Of a DNA stretch of 64,000 nucleotides, positions 24,201 to 35,410 are shown piece after piece. Position 1 is the first letter of the stretch; each line of letters begins with the position of its first letter. Location of the stretch: NCBI GenBank assembly GCA_021432635.1, contig MU270020.1, positions 398,054-462,053 of the forward strand, in the 5' to 3' direction. Source of the stretch: Thozetella sp. PMI_491. Its lineage: Eukaryota; Ascomycota; Sordariomycetes; Chaetosphaeriales; Chaetosphaeriaceae. The translations under genes and the position numbers were made by a program. The notes below the pieces were generated by a model that was not told the DNA's origin, did no database searches, and saw nothing but the letters and a program-made list of their open reading frames with translations.

Positions 24201-26457
24201 GCTTCCTTTTCTTCATCGCTCTGATTCACCTGTCGCCAATCCTTCGCCCACCGCCACCGAGTGGCGCAACGTGCGAGGCTGCCAGGCTGCCCGGCTGCCC
24301 AGTTGCCCGTCTGTCCCTGTTTTTGCCAGACCCTGGCGCACTCGTATGACGAAGGGAACGTGCCCGAGAGTCAAAATCCAACCTCGCGCGACACCTCTTT
24401 GACCCGACGTCGCAGGCGTCGAGCCCATTTTCCCCCGCCCCCCTCTCTGTCTGGGAAGCTGCACTAGGTGTCGTAGATCGGATCCAGGCCGGCGATCCGG
24501 CAGGTCACAGGCGCTCTCCGCGAAGGTCTCCGGAAGCCAAAGAAGGAAATCCACCACCCCCCCTTTTGCCCCTAGTGACATTTGAACGTCTCCGTCTCCC
24601 CGCGCCCCAGTAAGTGAGTGGCCTCCCCGACCGTCGATCATTTTGCAATCTTCAATGCCCGCCATTCCTCGACCCCTGCATCCGACTAGGGAGGTACCTG
24701 CCGATTCGTGCCTGTCGGCGGCCAGCCTGGTCAAGCCTTTCTTCCTCGCTCGCTTCGGTATGGTTGGTGGCGGGTGGGGGAAGTCAGCGCGGCTCTTGCA
24801 TTAACAACACCCCCTGAATTGGGCGATTGGGACCCTCCCCCCCGCCAGATCTCGCCCAGTCCGTCGTCCGATCTCCTGGTCCAGTCGTAGGCTGTGCTCG
24901 CCGCCGTCCAGCGCCCGTCTGCTGGTCTGTGTGCGTGCCCCGAGCTTGTGCGTCGCTTCCCCTGGCGCAGCTGTGTGTGCCTGGTGCCACTGGTGCTCGG
25001 CTCTGCCCACGTTGCTAGCTTGTTTGAGTTTTGTGCTGTCCGAATCCAATTAGGCCGTCTCTGGTGAGCTCCGTGTTTCCCATGTCTCTACACTACCCAA
25101 GCTCCCGCTGCTTCTCCCGTGACAGCGAGGACAGGCCGCGGGCTCTTGGCTCTTGGCCTTCGTTGCATGTTGCATGTGCAATGCCCGCCTCGGTGCCTTG
25201 GGGGAGCTTCTTTTTTGGTCTTTGCTGTTCTGCCTATGTTCTCGTACTGCCCCGGGCCCTGTCAGGCCGGGCGGCGTCGAGCCAAAGGATCCTGATTCGC
25301 AGGCGAAGTGATCTTCCTCATAGCACCCCGGCGTGGATCCTCGCGAAGTGGGGAGGCGGGAAGGGTTCTGGTCCCCTGCCTCATTTGTTAATGTGAATGT
25401 CGTCGTGTCCAGGTCAGCCAGGAACCTCCGTGATGGCCCCACATGAGCAGAAACAGCAGCTTGGGGTCGCAACCGGGAGCAAGGAGAGGCCCCGGGATGA
25501 CGAGGATGGCCCCAAGGCGGCTACGCATCGCCACTCCCATCCACACCCACCCCTACCTCCCACACACGGAGAAACATGGGATGGGGCGGGAGAGGCGCCC
25601 GCCTCCCAGTCCCAGGAACTGCACCCACTATTGCTTGCGGAGGACCCAGAGGGTAATATAAGACCAGACGACTTTGCCGGTCCGAACCCTCCTATTGACT
25701 CTCTTCACGACCGTCCACCACCTACCCGGCGCCATCGTCCTTTTCTTGACCATTCTTCTTCTTGCATTCCTCGTCCCGACGTTCATTTATCCGAGCCGGC
25801 TTTGACTAGACGCGGTCGACCCTCGTCACCACCGCTGTCCATAGTACGTATTACTCTCCTTCCCTCTTTTGATGTGCCGTTTCACGCATGCCCGAGCGTT
25901 GTAAATGTTGGCCTTCACCGTGTCGGCTCACGGTGAGATTTCTCCACGAGAGTGGCAAGACGGCCCGCCTCCAGCGAGGTGGATTCCGCGGTCTCCATCA
26001 TGTATGTGGTTGGATTGTCATGGTGGTGGCCTCAAGGAACTGGGGAGGTTTTTGAAAGCGTATTGTTTACTCGGGTCAATAAACGTCCCACTTGAACAAT
26101 CGCATCAAACGGGTGATTCAACAAAGCTATTGACCGCGGTCTGGCTTTGTCACTACACCTTGCAGCAACCCTCTCAGATTCCCTTATCCCATACCACCTG
26201 TCTTGTCACCTTACCCCAGCCGTGGGTTCTTGACTTTTCACTTTCCATCCTTTCGAGTCTGCAGTGAACTTTGCCGCCTCATACAAGTTCCCCCCCACTC
26301 ACTCTGCAACTTTCCTCTTACAAACAAACTAAAACTTCATACTCACCATCTCTTCAACATTCATGGTCTAACTTGGCATCGTTAGTCTTCTGCATTCCTT
26401 CATTCCATCGACAAACATCAGCACAAGCGACCATCATCGAATAGCTGGTTCTACGTC
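21270..26457. other. 5.2-kb region without a convincing gene; probable long 5' region of the glucanase
   Basis: Frames of up to about 200 codons (22256-22876 plus, 22703-23353 minus, 25397-25936 plus) overlap one another or are low-complexity, and show no domain. From about 24160 the plus strand is strongly C/T-rich with poly-C tracts. At 26280-26457 lies a CT- and CAA-rich leader typical of fungal 5'UTRs, with a minimal upstream ORF (ATG GTC TAA) at about 26363. Two tandem CCACGACCGCAA units sit at 23304-23327. A small AGCCCC/GGGGCT hairpin lies near 23497. Confidence 0.45.
23304..23327. repeat. Two tandem 12-base units
   Basis: The unit CCACGACCGCAA occurs twice in perfect tandem, and a partial third copy follows. 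It lies in non-coding DNA and has no evident role. Confidence 0.85.
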
Positions 26458-28830
26458 ATGATGGGACTCTCCACACTCTTTACCGCATCTGTGCTGGCCT
26501 TGCGCCTCTTCTCTCTCCCAGTTGTTGCTAGCCCAACTCCGGAGCCTCAGGCTGCCGCTGCTCCCGCCGCCGGTGCGACCAGCTACTGGGTAAGCAGCAT
26601 CGCCCGCCAGGGTACGGTTGCCTTCGGCAGCGATGCCGCGTACAAGGTATTCCGCAACGTGAAGGACTACGGCGCCACTGGTGACGGCTCCACCGACGAT
26701 ACCGACGCCATCAACAAGGCCATCGCCGATGGAACCCGCTGCGGCCAGGGTTGTGACTCCACCACCACTCAGCCCGCCCTCGTCTACTTCCCCCCCGGTA
26801 CCTACGTCGTGAGCAAGCCCCTTGTCCAGCTTTACTACACCCAGTTCGTCGGCGATGCCGTCACTCCCCCGACCCTCAAGGCTGCGGCCAGCTTCGAGGG
26901 CATGGCCGTCATCGACTCGGATCCGTACGACAACCAGGGCAACAACTTCTGGGTGAACCAGAACAACTTCTTCCGCCAGGTCCGCAACTTCGTCATCGAT
27001 CTCACGGCCATGCCCGCTGCGGTAGGCGCCGGTATCCACTGGCAGGTCGCACAGGCCACTAGCCTGCAGAACATCGTCTTCAACATGCGCCCGAGCAGCG
27101 AGGCTGGCAATGAGCAGAAGGGTATCTTCATGGACAACGGTTCCGGTGGCTTCATGACGGATCTCACCTTCAACGGCGGCAAGTATGGTGCCTTCTTCGG
27201 CAACCAGCAGTTCACCACCCGCAACCTGACCTTCAACGGGTGCGATACCGCCATCTTCATGAACTGGAACTGGGCCTGGACCCTCAAGGACGTCAATATC
27301 CAGAACTGCAACGTCGGCATCGACATGGCCAACGGTGGTAGCACCGGCCAGACCGTGGGCTCCGTACTCCTGGTGGACAGCATCATCTCCAACACCCCGG
27401 TCGGCGTCCTGACCGCTTACGACCCCTCTGAGGCTGCTACCAACGGCACTCTCATCATCGACAATGTGGATATGACGAACGGCGTCCCAGTTGCCGTTAG
27501 TAACGACGGTACCAAGGCCACTATCCTCGCTGGTAACCAGAAGATTGCCTCGTACGTCCAAGGACGTCTCTACGGAGCTTCCACCGGTGCCGGCAAGGCC
27601 GTCCAGGCCGTCCAGGCGGACAGCACGACCAAGCCTGCGTCGCTCCTCAACAGCGCCGGTAACGTTTTCACCCGCAGCAAGCCCCAGTACGAGAGCGTCG
27701 CGGTCGGAAACTTCCTCAGCGTCAAGTCTGCCGGTGCCAAGGGCGATGGTACCACTGATGATACCGCCGCCATCCAGGCCGTCTTCGACAAGGCCACCAC
27801 CGACCAGGTCGTGTACTTTGACCACGGCGCCTACCTCATCACCGATACCGTCAAGGTTCCCAAGGACATCAAGATCACTGGCGAGATCTGGCCGATGATC
27901 ATGGCTGGCGGCTCCACCAACTTCAAGGACCAGGCCAACCCGAAGCCCGTCTTCCAGGTTGGCCAAGCCGGCGACGTCGGCGCCGTCGAGATGTCGGATC
28001 TGATCTTCGAGACCGCTGGCCCCCAGCCCGGCGCGATCTTGGTCGAGTGGAACGTCAAGGAATCGTCGCAGGGCGCCGCCGGCATGTGGGACGTCCACTT
28101 CCGCATCGGAGGCTCCGCCGGTACTCAGATGGAGCTTGAGCAGTGCGCCAAGAATCCCAACGTTACCAACGCTGTGAACCCCAACTGCTTCGGCTCCTTC
28201 ATGATGCTCCACGTCACCAAGCAGGCGACCGCCTACCTCGAGAACACCTGGTACTGGGTTGCTGACCACTCCCTGGAGCCGTCCGCCCACTCGCAGCAGA
28301 TTGACATCTTCAACGGTCGCGGCGTCCTCATCGAGGGCCAGGGCCCCGTCTGGATGTACGGTACCGCTTCGGAGCACTCGGTTCTCTACAACTACCAGCT
28401 CGTCAACGCCAGCGAGGTCTACATGGCGCTGATCCAGACCGAGACGCCTTACTTCCAGGGTAACCCCATCGCCACCACGCCGTTCCAGGTGAACGCGGCC
28501 TTCAGCGACCCCGACTTCGCGGCCTCGTGCGCGTCCAGCGACGCCAAGACGTGCGCTCTCTCGTGGGGCCTCCGTGCCGTCGACTCTCATGATGTCTTCG
28601 TGTACGGCGCCGGTCTGTACAGCTTCTTCAACAACTACGACCAGACCTGCCTCACCACCGCCGACTGTCAGGACAACATGGTCAGCCTGGAGAACAGCAC
28701 CGTCTCGCTCTTCGGCGTTAGCACCAAGGCCAGCAAGAACATGCTGACCGTCAACGGCAAGAGCGCCGCGCTCGACGTCGACAACCGCAGCACCTTCTGC
28801 GCCACCCTGGCCCGTTTCCAGAGCGTCTAG
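26458..28830 (+). CDS. Secreted exo-beta-1,3-glucanase, glycoside hydrolase family 55
   Basis: One uninterrupted frame of 790 residues, the usual GH55 size (750-800). The start is the first of two adjacent ATGs at 26458 or 26461. A signal peptide covers about residues 1-24, followed by a short A/P-rich stretch. Two right-handed beta-helix halves are marked by the paired pectate-lyase-like entry motifs KDYGATGDGSTDDTDAI (about residue 69) and SAGAKGDGTTDDTAAI (about residue 423). The enzyme releases glucose or short oligomers from beta-1,3-glucan outside the cell, for wall remodelling, nutrition or attack on other fungi. Codon use is strongly C-ending, as in highly expressed secreted proteins. 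The DNA upstream is unusually long and gene-free. Confidence 0.95.
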   Translation: MMGLSTLFTASVLALRLFSLPVVASPTPEPQAAAAPAAGATSYWVSSIARQGTVAFGSDAAYKVFRNVKDYGATGDGSTDDTDAINKAIADGTRCGQGCDSTTTQPALVYFPPGTYVVSKPLVQLYYTQFVGDAVTPPTLKAAASFEGMAVIDSDPYDNQGNNFWVNQNNFFRQVRNFVIDLTAMPAAVGAGIHWQVAQATSLQNIVFNMRPSSEAGNEQKGIFMDNGSGGFMTDLTFNGGKYGAFFGNQQFTTRNLTFNGCDTAIFMNWNWAWTLKDVNIQNCNVGIDMANGGSTGQTVGSVLLVDSIISNTPVGVLTAYDPSEAATNGTLIIDNVDMTNGVPVAVSNDGTKATILAGNQKIASYVQGRLYGASTGAGKAVQAVQADSTTKPASLLNSAGNVFTRSKPQYESVAVGNFLSVKSAGAKGDGTTDDTAAIQAVFDKATTDQVVYFDHGAYLITDTVKVPKDIKITGEIWPMIMAGGSTNFKDQANPKPVFQVGQAGDVGAVEMSDLIFETAGPQPGAILVEWNVKESSQGAAGMWDVHFRIGGSAGTQMELEQCAKNPNVTNAVNPNCFGSFMMLHVTKQATAYLENTWYWVADHSLEPSAHSQQIDIFNGRGVLIEGQGPVWMYGTASEHSVLYNYQLVNASEVYMALIQTETPYFQGNPIATTPFQVNAAFSDPDFAASCASSDAKTCALSWGLRAVDSHDVFVYGAGLYSFFNNYDQTCLTTADCQDNMVSLENSTVSLFGVSTKASKNMLTVNGKSAALDVDNRSTFCATLARFQSV

Positions 28831-29693
28831 GCGGCGTTCCCGAGCGGACCAGATGGCGGCCAGGGCGCGAAGGCCCCGGGCGGATGTGGCTGCTCTGCCG
28901 CGCGCCGCGGTTAGGAATCCCGAGAGTCACCATCTCTCCTTGAGGATCCTTGTAGATGGACGTATCGGCGGACCAGTTGTCTCGCATCCTTGAGAACGAC
29001 TAGGCCATGGCCGGCATCACTTGCTTTGTTATACTTCACTTCTCCCCAGGCCCAAGTGGCATTACGGACGTCTTGTCCTATTCGGCCGGCACTTAGAACC
29101 AGGAGTTTAGGCGCTTAGGGGAACTACATACCAGGGGTATTTTTTTTGGGGAGGGCATGAGATCTGCAAAATTCGTGTGGCATCTCGGAAACCCGCACAT
29201 TGGCTGGAGCATTAGGGGCTACACATCCCTCCCAGCACCTTTTTTTCGCTTTCATGTTCGCAGGCCAAAAAGTGCCTTTTATCTGAGATAGCATTCCCGT
29301 AATAGAGGCCTCTCTCAGTGCAATATCGTTCCCTTGCATCAACTGTGACTGGAAATCTCCCCGTTGTTCGAGGACGAGTCGAGCCGTGTTAGTGCACCTT
29401 GAAGTGCTTGGCTTAGTCATCAGCCTCGGCTCCTCCACCAGCGATTGACAACGTCATCGGTTGCCGCCAGCGCATGCTCGCATGACTTTCGCAGAGAAGG
29501 TGCTAGAGCTCCTGCGCGAACCTCGCGCCTCTGGACACTCTGGACAACTACTGTCGCCTATCCAGGGCACGCACCGGTATGTACAATCTACGAGCCTACC
29601 GCGATTGCTTGGCTTGTTCTCCCCCTTTTCCGTCTTGTCAAATTTCGCAGTTCAAAAACACAAGGCGCTAACCGCCCGAAGCTGTGTCGAACA
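28831..29693. other. Intergenic region between glucanase and FIT-family gene
   Basis: These 863 bases hold the glucanase 3' flank and the FIT gene promoter. A minus-strand frame of 104 codons (29124-29438) has no domain and no splice support. In-frame upstream sequence before the FIT ATG at 29694 is open but looks like leader. Confidence 0.45.
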
Positions 29694-30773
29694 ATGGACA
29701 GTTCTCCCGCGCAATCGACCCGGTCACGAACGAAAAAACGGCCGTCCGAAATGGCACCCGCAGCCCCCAACGGCACATCGGCTGCCTCCTCGGCGAGAGG
29801 TGCTCCCAGTAAGGTGAGGAGCATGCCGTACCTCCCGACGCCGACCGAGCTCCTCCTCCTCGCCTCGTACCCGGTTCTCCTTACGTTCGGTGCCGTCTTC
29901 TCGCTTCTTTCGCCAGAGACGCGCGCGGCACCATATGATGAGGTCATGCAGGCGCACTTCCAGGACGCCTCCCTCGCGCCTTCGTACTTTGCGCGCAAGG
30001 ACAACGTCTTCAACACGCTCTTCGTCAAGCGCGGCTGGTTCTGGATCACGGCCGCTTTCTTCGCCTTCCTCTTCACCCACCCCGCCACGGCCAAGGCCCA
30101 GCACAAGATCCAGGGCACTATCCGCTGGGGACTAGTCACACTGTGGTGGATATTTGTCACGCAGTGGTTCTTCGGTCCGGCCATTATTGATCGCGGGTTT
30201 AGGTTCACCGGCGGCAAGTGCGAGGTCGTCGAATCTGCGGTCGAGAAGGGCACCGCCGATACGGCAGAGATGTTCACGGCTGTCGCATGCAAGGCCGCGG
30301 GCGGGAAGTGGCGGGGCGGGCACGACATCAGTGGCCACGTCTTCCTGCTCGTCCTGGGGAGCTTCTTTCTCCTGCAGGAGGTCGGGTGGGTGGTCCTCCG
30401 GGCGAGGGAGAGGGCCAGCGAGGAGCGGAGCGTCGTCATGGGTGACGGCGCCATCAAGAGCGCCAGCGCCGAAAGCCAGCACCACGATAGCGGCGCCTCG
30501 TCGGAAGGCGGCCTAGGACATGGCGGTAGATTCGCTGCCGTTGTGGTTGGACTGAGCTGGTGGATGATTCTGATGACGGCGATATACTTTCACACTTGGT
30601 TCGAAAAGGTACGTAACGGTTCTGCCGCGGTGATTCCGAGCACGAAGATCTAACTTATTGTTTCTATGCAGCTCACCGGCCTTCTCGTCGCCTTGGCTGG
30701 ACTCTACTCGGTCTACGTTCTCCCGCGTTGGATCCCGGCGCTGCGAGGCGTGGTTGGTTTGCCCGGCATTTGA
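29694..30773 (+). CDS. FIT (fat-storage-inducing) family ER membrane protein, Scs3-like
   Basis: Exons 29694-30608 and 30672-30773, joined at phase 0 over a 63-base GTACGT..GCAG intron, give 338 residues. The ATG at 29694 (MDSSPAQS) is chosen because it begins the charged N-tail that precedes the first membrane segment. Two family histidines are visible: H215 in HDISGHVFLLVLGSFFLLQE and H300 in YFHTWFEK. These are the catalytic pair reported in FIT2, which hydrolyses acyl-CoA on the luminal side of the ER. Several hydrophobic segments surround them. Yeast Scs3 is needed for normal inositol-lipid and lipid-droplet metabolism. The small second exon completes the last membrane helix. Confidence 0.92.
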
Positions 30774-30938
30774 AGACTCGGGCTGAGGACTTAGAGAACG
30801 ACCAATTGAATACTGCATGGTTTGATGATACCTAATAGAAACACTTCACTTTTCCAACTGCCTTCGCTCCCTTGTGACGCATCCTGATATCCTCTTCCTC
30901 CGGCGGCGCTCCTGAAGCAACCCGAGGCGCACGGACCC

Positions 30939-32053
30939 ATGACCTCATCGAAGGTATTTCGGGCGTCTCTTGCCCTCGAATCCCCCCACCTTCGCAAACT
31001 CATGTCGCTGCGCAAAGTCATGACCAGCAGCACGTCCCACCTGGAGCTGGCGTCTGTGCTGCCAGGCCTTGTGGAGTTCTCGTTCAGCAAGGCCAAGAAT
31101 AGCGGCGCACTGACTTTCTTCGAGTCCGAGGTCCAAGAGATACCAATCGATTCCCTCGTCGTATGCGAAAACCCCCCAGCCGTGCCTTCTGACAATCCTT
31201 AAGCTCGCGTACTGACCGATGGCCACAGTACCAGGTTCGCTTCGCACCCGCCCTAGCTAACAAGCCCAAGGGGCCGCCACGGAATGGACAGAAGCCCGTC
31301 GATCCGTTCGAGAACCCCAATCCAGACCTCTTTATTGCCGACTTGAGCACGAGCCACTACCTGGTCCTGAACAAGTTCCCCGTGGCGCGGCAGCACTTTA
31401 TCCTCGTGACGAAGGCCTTCCGGGAGCAGACTCATGTGCTCGAGCAGGGCGATCTGGCGGCTACCTTTGACTGCATCAATGCCTATGCCGCCAACGGCCG
31501 CGAGCTATTTGCATTCTTCAACTCAGGGAAGGAATCGGGAGCGAGCCAGCCCCACCGCCATATCCAGTTGCTGCCGCGAGACGGCATGACCGACGGGTTG
31601 GGAGAAGGAGACAAGAAGTCGTCTTGGAATCTCCTGACGGATTCCCTCCTGCTAGCGTCAAAGCGGCAGAGCCTTCCCTTCCCGGTATTTGTGGACTGGC
31701 TCAGCGATCCAGACGCCGAGTCGCTGTACGTGAAGTATCGCTCGCTCTATGCGCGGGCCTTCGCCGCCACCATCGGGCGTGCACCCACGGCCGAAGAGCT
31801 CAAGGGCCCCGCGGCCTTCAGCTACAACTTGGCCATGACACGCGACACGCTCGTGTTGTGCCCGCGCATGGCCGAGGGGGCGCCGGTGGTTGCCGATGAT
31901 GGCACCGTCATCGGGCAGCTCTCCCTGAATGGTACCGTCCTTGCCGGCACAGCACTAGTCCGGACTCGCCAAGAGCTGGAGTACCTCTCCAGCAGGCCCG
32001 ATGCCTTGAGAAAGGTGCTGTCGCAGATAGGACTGGCGCTTCCGAAGGCGTAG
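30939..32053 (+). CDS. Ap4A phosphorylase / ATP adenylyltransferase
   Basis: Exons 30939-31160 and 31229-32053, joined at phase 0, give 348 residues; the family is about 300-350. The start is uncertain: in-frame ATGs at 31002 and 31020 would give proteins closer to the conserved beginning (LASVLPGLVEFSFSKAKNSG). The HIT-like active site is ASQPHRHIQLLPR, with HxHxQ starting at H183. Before it lies the conserved DLSTSHYLVLNKFPVARQHF stretch. The enzyme splits diadenosine tetraphosphate with phosphate to ADP and ATP in the cytosol. It starts only 165 bases after the FIT gene on the same strand, and converges with the DUF8004 gene downstream. Confidence 0.92.
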
Positions 32054-32551
32054 CACCCCCTGTGTAGGGAGAGGCTTGGTTTTAGCAGGACGTCGCAGCA
32101 CTCGTCAGGTATGAGTAGATCATGTCCTTGCACAAGCAAGATATTAAGGAGGCGGACTGGCACGTCTCATTACCACTAGTATAAATAACCGCTATGCTAT
32201 CGACCGCGCCACCGTGCAGGCCAATGTTAGAGCAGACTATGTGCATACAGCGAGCAGCGAATGCCAGGCTGACACCTGCCTGATGATGCAACGGGACCGA
32301 ACTCTGGCCAAAACGCGACGCTATGGGTATCAATTCAACACAGGAAAGAGAGTGAGAAGAGCCACGCGGCAACGGAAACGCAAGGAAAAGAAAACAGCAT
32401 AAGCGACTTGGGGAGACATCGCTCCAGATTTTCTCCGCCTGTATTGATTCAAAACCCTCAGTTTGGTATATCCTTCTCAAAAGATGCTGCCTCGTGCCGC
32501 AGCTGGCATAGTAAATCGCGTGTCGTTCTTCTTGACAACCTTGCTCGCACT
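32054..32551. other. Convergent 3' intergenic region
   Basis: These 498 bases lie between two 3' ends. Frames here are short and overlap the ends of the neighbours. No terminator structure, repeat or RNA gene stands out. Confidence 0.4.
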
Positions 32552-35410
32552 TCATGGCGAGTATTGCGCTCTCAGGGGCTGGGCAGTAGGCTCCGTCAGC
32601 CCGCCAATGTTGATAAACTGGTCCCAGACGTCTTGGACGTCTTGGATGTACTCCTTGGTACTCGCCACTACCAGCTCTTTTCCATACAAATCCGCAGTAG
32701 TTTGATCGTTCTCCGGCGTCGCCGAAGGTTGCCTGAGCAAGCCGCCCGCTCGTTTGCGGATCCGCAGGGGACTGGGTATCTCGACCGGGGCACGCGACTG
32801 ACGCTTACTGTTGCGCCGTGGCAGCGCAGGCGGCCGCTCGCTCTCAGGCTCGTCCTCCATGTTGATTTGGACCGAGTACACGCTGCTAGCAGCAGTGTGG
32901 GCCATGAAGGTGGAACCGCGTCGCGGCAGGATCGCGACTGGGTCGCCGACGACATCTTCGTCATAGGAGTTGGCTATTGCTAGGGTGTCGGGGCACCCGC
33001 ACGGGGGTGAGCAGCACGAGTCCCCATCCAAAGGGATACTGGATGTCGTCGATGCTGTCATCTTGGAGATGTCGCTGCTGTTGGTGGACGTCGCCGTCGA
33101 GGCGGACGAATTGGACGACGTCGAGTGCGATCGGCTAGCCAGTGGCGCCAAGTCCTCTGGCCTGAGCGAAAGGGTATTCAGGTCGGGCACAGTGAAGGAC
33201 CGGCTGATACCTCCTTGCTCGCCGTCGAGCTGCACTTCGTTCGTGCCGTTGCCGTAGCCCTCTACGACGATCTCGTGGTAGGACAGTCGCCGCACCGGCT
33301 TGGGCACTTCGGGCGGCGAGTCGGTAGAGGTGTAGCTGTTGCGGAAGGCGCTCAGGGAGCGCCGCAAGCTACCTTGCAGACTGCGGAGCCGTACGGGCGG
33401 CCCGGTAGACCGCCCGCGGGATCTCGCCGTGGTTGCAGTGCTCGGTCGCCTGGGCTCCTCCGGTTGATGCGTCAGGGCGAAGTAGTCGATGTCCGGCTTG
33501 ATCTCGTACGGCGTCGAGTTGGTGTCCGCGGAGAAGGATAAGATCGACGTCGAGACACTGGGTGTGGTAGGGAGCGAGACCGACGACATGGATGCCGCCG
33601 GCTTCAAGGCCACCTCACTCCGTCGGGGTTGCCGCGGGGGCGGGCTTTCCTTCCACGGCGGCAGATTCGCCGTGCTGATGGCGATGTTATAGTGAACGCC
33701 CTCCGTGTCCTGGCACTCGGCCGGCGGCTGCGTGCAGCTCCGCAGAACCTGGTAGACGGCGTAGATAAGAATCCAGCGGATCTTGCGGGCGTCGGCCTGC
33801 GTCAGCTTCTCGAGGCGGTCGAACTTGAGCGGCGAGCAGACGGCATCCTCTTCGAAGCGGCGATACGCCACCACTAGCTCATTGTTCATGACGGCGAGGT
33901 CTGTGTGGTTCGTGGCCTTGACCAGCGCGGCATGCGTGACAAGTCGCCGGTCGGGGCTCAGCTTGTCGGACTTGGCAAGCCACGACAGCCGGCGCGACTT
34001 TGGGGGTGGCACCTGGCCCGGGAGCCGCGGTAGTGGATGCGGTAGCGATGCGAACCGGTTGCGCGTGTCGAAGCCGTGCACCGTCTGCAGCGTGCAGATG
34101 CCGCCCAGGGCGGACAAGGGCGTCTCGCCGTGCAGGTCGATGCGAGTGTCGACGAGGTAGTCGTGCAGCGCCTGGAAGTTGTCGCGCATCAGCCGGTACA
34201 CCTCGGGCTCGAAGATCAGACTCCGCTGGTCGATGGATTCGGGCGGGTAGTAGCCCAGCCGCGCGGCAAAAAAGGCGACGAGGAAGCCGCGGAACCGCTC
34301 GAGGTGCGCGCGCCCGCCGTCCGTGAGGCCAATATGCGCCTCTGAGAGGTCGTCCTCGAGGAAGTTCTGCAGCATCACGCCAGCGCGGCCGAGCTTGAGG
34401 TCCATCTCGACCTTGGCTCGCCGCATCAGCTGCCGCGTCATTGAGGATACGGCCTATGAGTTGGTCAGTACGCCTGGCCAGGGCATGGGGGAAGGCACTT
34501 GCGGTTGCTCACCTGGTATTCTGGATATGCGAGCAGTTGGTCGTTCATGCCAGCGCAGTGGGTGAATGCGTTGATGTAGAGGTCCTTGAGCTGAAAGTGC
34601 TCGGCCAGCCGCAGGATCGCGAGCGCGTGGATCGGCTGGTTCTTGATAGCCAGGTAACCCTCCTCGTCCATGTAGTCCATCAAGCCGGCCAGGTGATTCT
34701 CACCCTGGCATCGCAGATCCTCCATGCTGCTCATCAAGCCGATGAGGGCGGCCCCCAGATGCTCGCCCACCATGGACCTCCGAAAGACCCAGGCCAAGAG
34801 GTTCCGTATCGCAAGATGAAACCGGATTCCGTCGGGCTTGCTCGAGTTCCGCGGCGGAGGTATGTAGAGCTCGACTCTGGCGCGTGGGTTCCGCCGGCTC
34901 CAGGCGTCGAGGTGCCCGGGATCTAGTCGTGGCATGGGGCCTTGGGTATCATCCCAGATCAGGAAGTTCTTAATCAGAGGATGGCATCTTGCCGCCAGCA
35001 GGTTGGAGAGAGGGACGCGAAAGGCTGGTCCTCTTCTGGACTGGCCCTTGCGATATAGGTGAACTAGACAGTTCCCGTTCTTATGCCATAGTTCGGCGTC
35101 CTAAGAATGTGATGAGCATATACATACGGAGGCAGGCAGGCAGGCAAGGTGTCCGGCAGGCTGCGCAGACAGCGTGCAAACTTACCCTCTTCAGGCTATC
35201 CCATGCCGTGCAGGCCCTGGCAGCGCCGTCCCACCTCTTGACTTTCGCGCATTGCGGTATCCTGTCCTCCATAAACTCGCCGGCCCTCGACTTCCAGCCT
35301 CGTTCGCGGTTCGACATGCCGGTGTACAAGGTGAGCTGCTCTTTCGACAAGGACGGTGCCAAGCCAGACGCTGTTCGGTAGAGCTTGGTCCTGTCGCCGG
35401 GGGCTGTCAT
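32552..35410 (-). CDS. DUF8004 fungal protein of unknown function
   Basis: Three exons, 35410-35186, 35100-34513 and 34453-32552, all joined at phase 0, give 904 residues. The N-part contains RWDGAARACTAWDSLKR and DAELWHKNGNCLVHLYRKGQ; these read as one conserved block only after removing the 85-base intron. QTGPMPRLDPGHLDAW-like sequence and a helical region with RRSMVGEHLGAALIGL follow. The next 250 residues are well structured. The C-terminal 350 are serine/threonine/proline-rich and probably disordered, with RRNSKRQSR-type basic patches that look like phosphorylation sites. The domain is known in Pezizomycotina without an assigned role. The first intron carries a GGCA tandem run. I used the first ATG of the open frame at 35410. 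Confidence 0.85.

Noticed and set aside
25397-25936. 179-codon frame upstream of the glucanase
   Set aside because: Histidine/proline-rich low complexity from CT-rich DNA; no motif or splice partner.
26434-28590. 718-codon minus-strand open frame
   Set aside because: It is the antisense shadow of the GH55 glucanase; C-ending codon bias removes stops from that antisense frame.
29588-30457. 289-codon minus-strand frame
   Set aside because: Shadow of the FIT-family gene, whose two catalytic histidine motifs identify the plus strand as coding.
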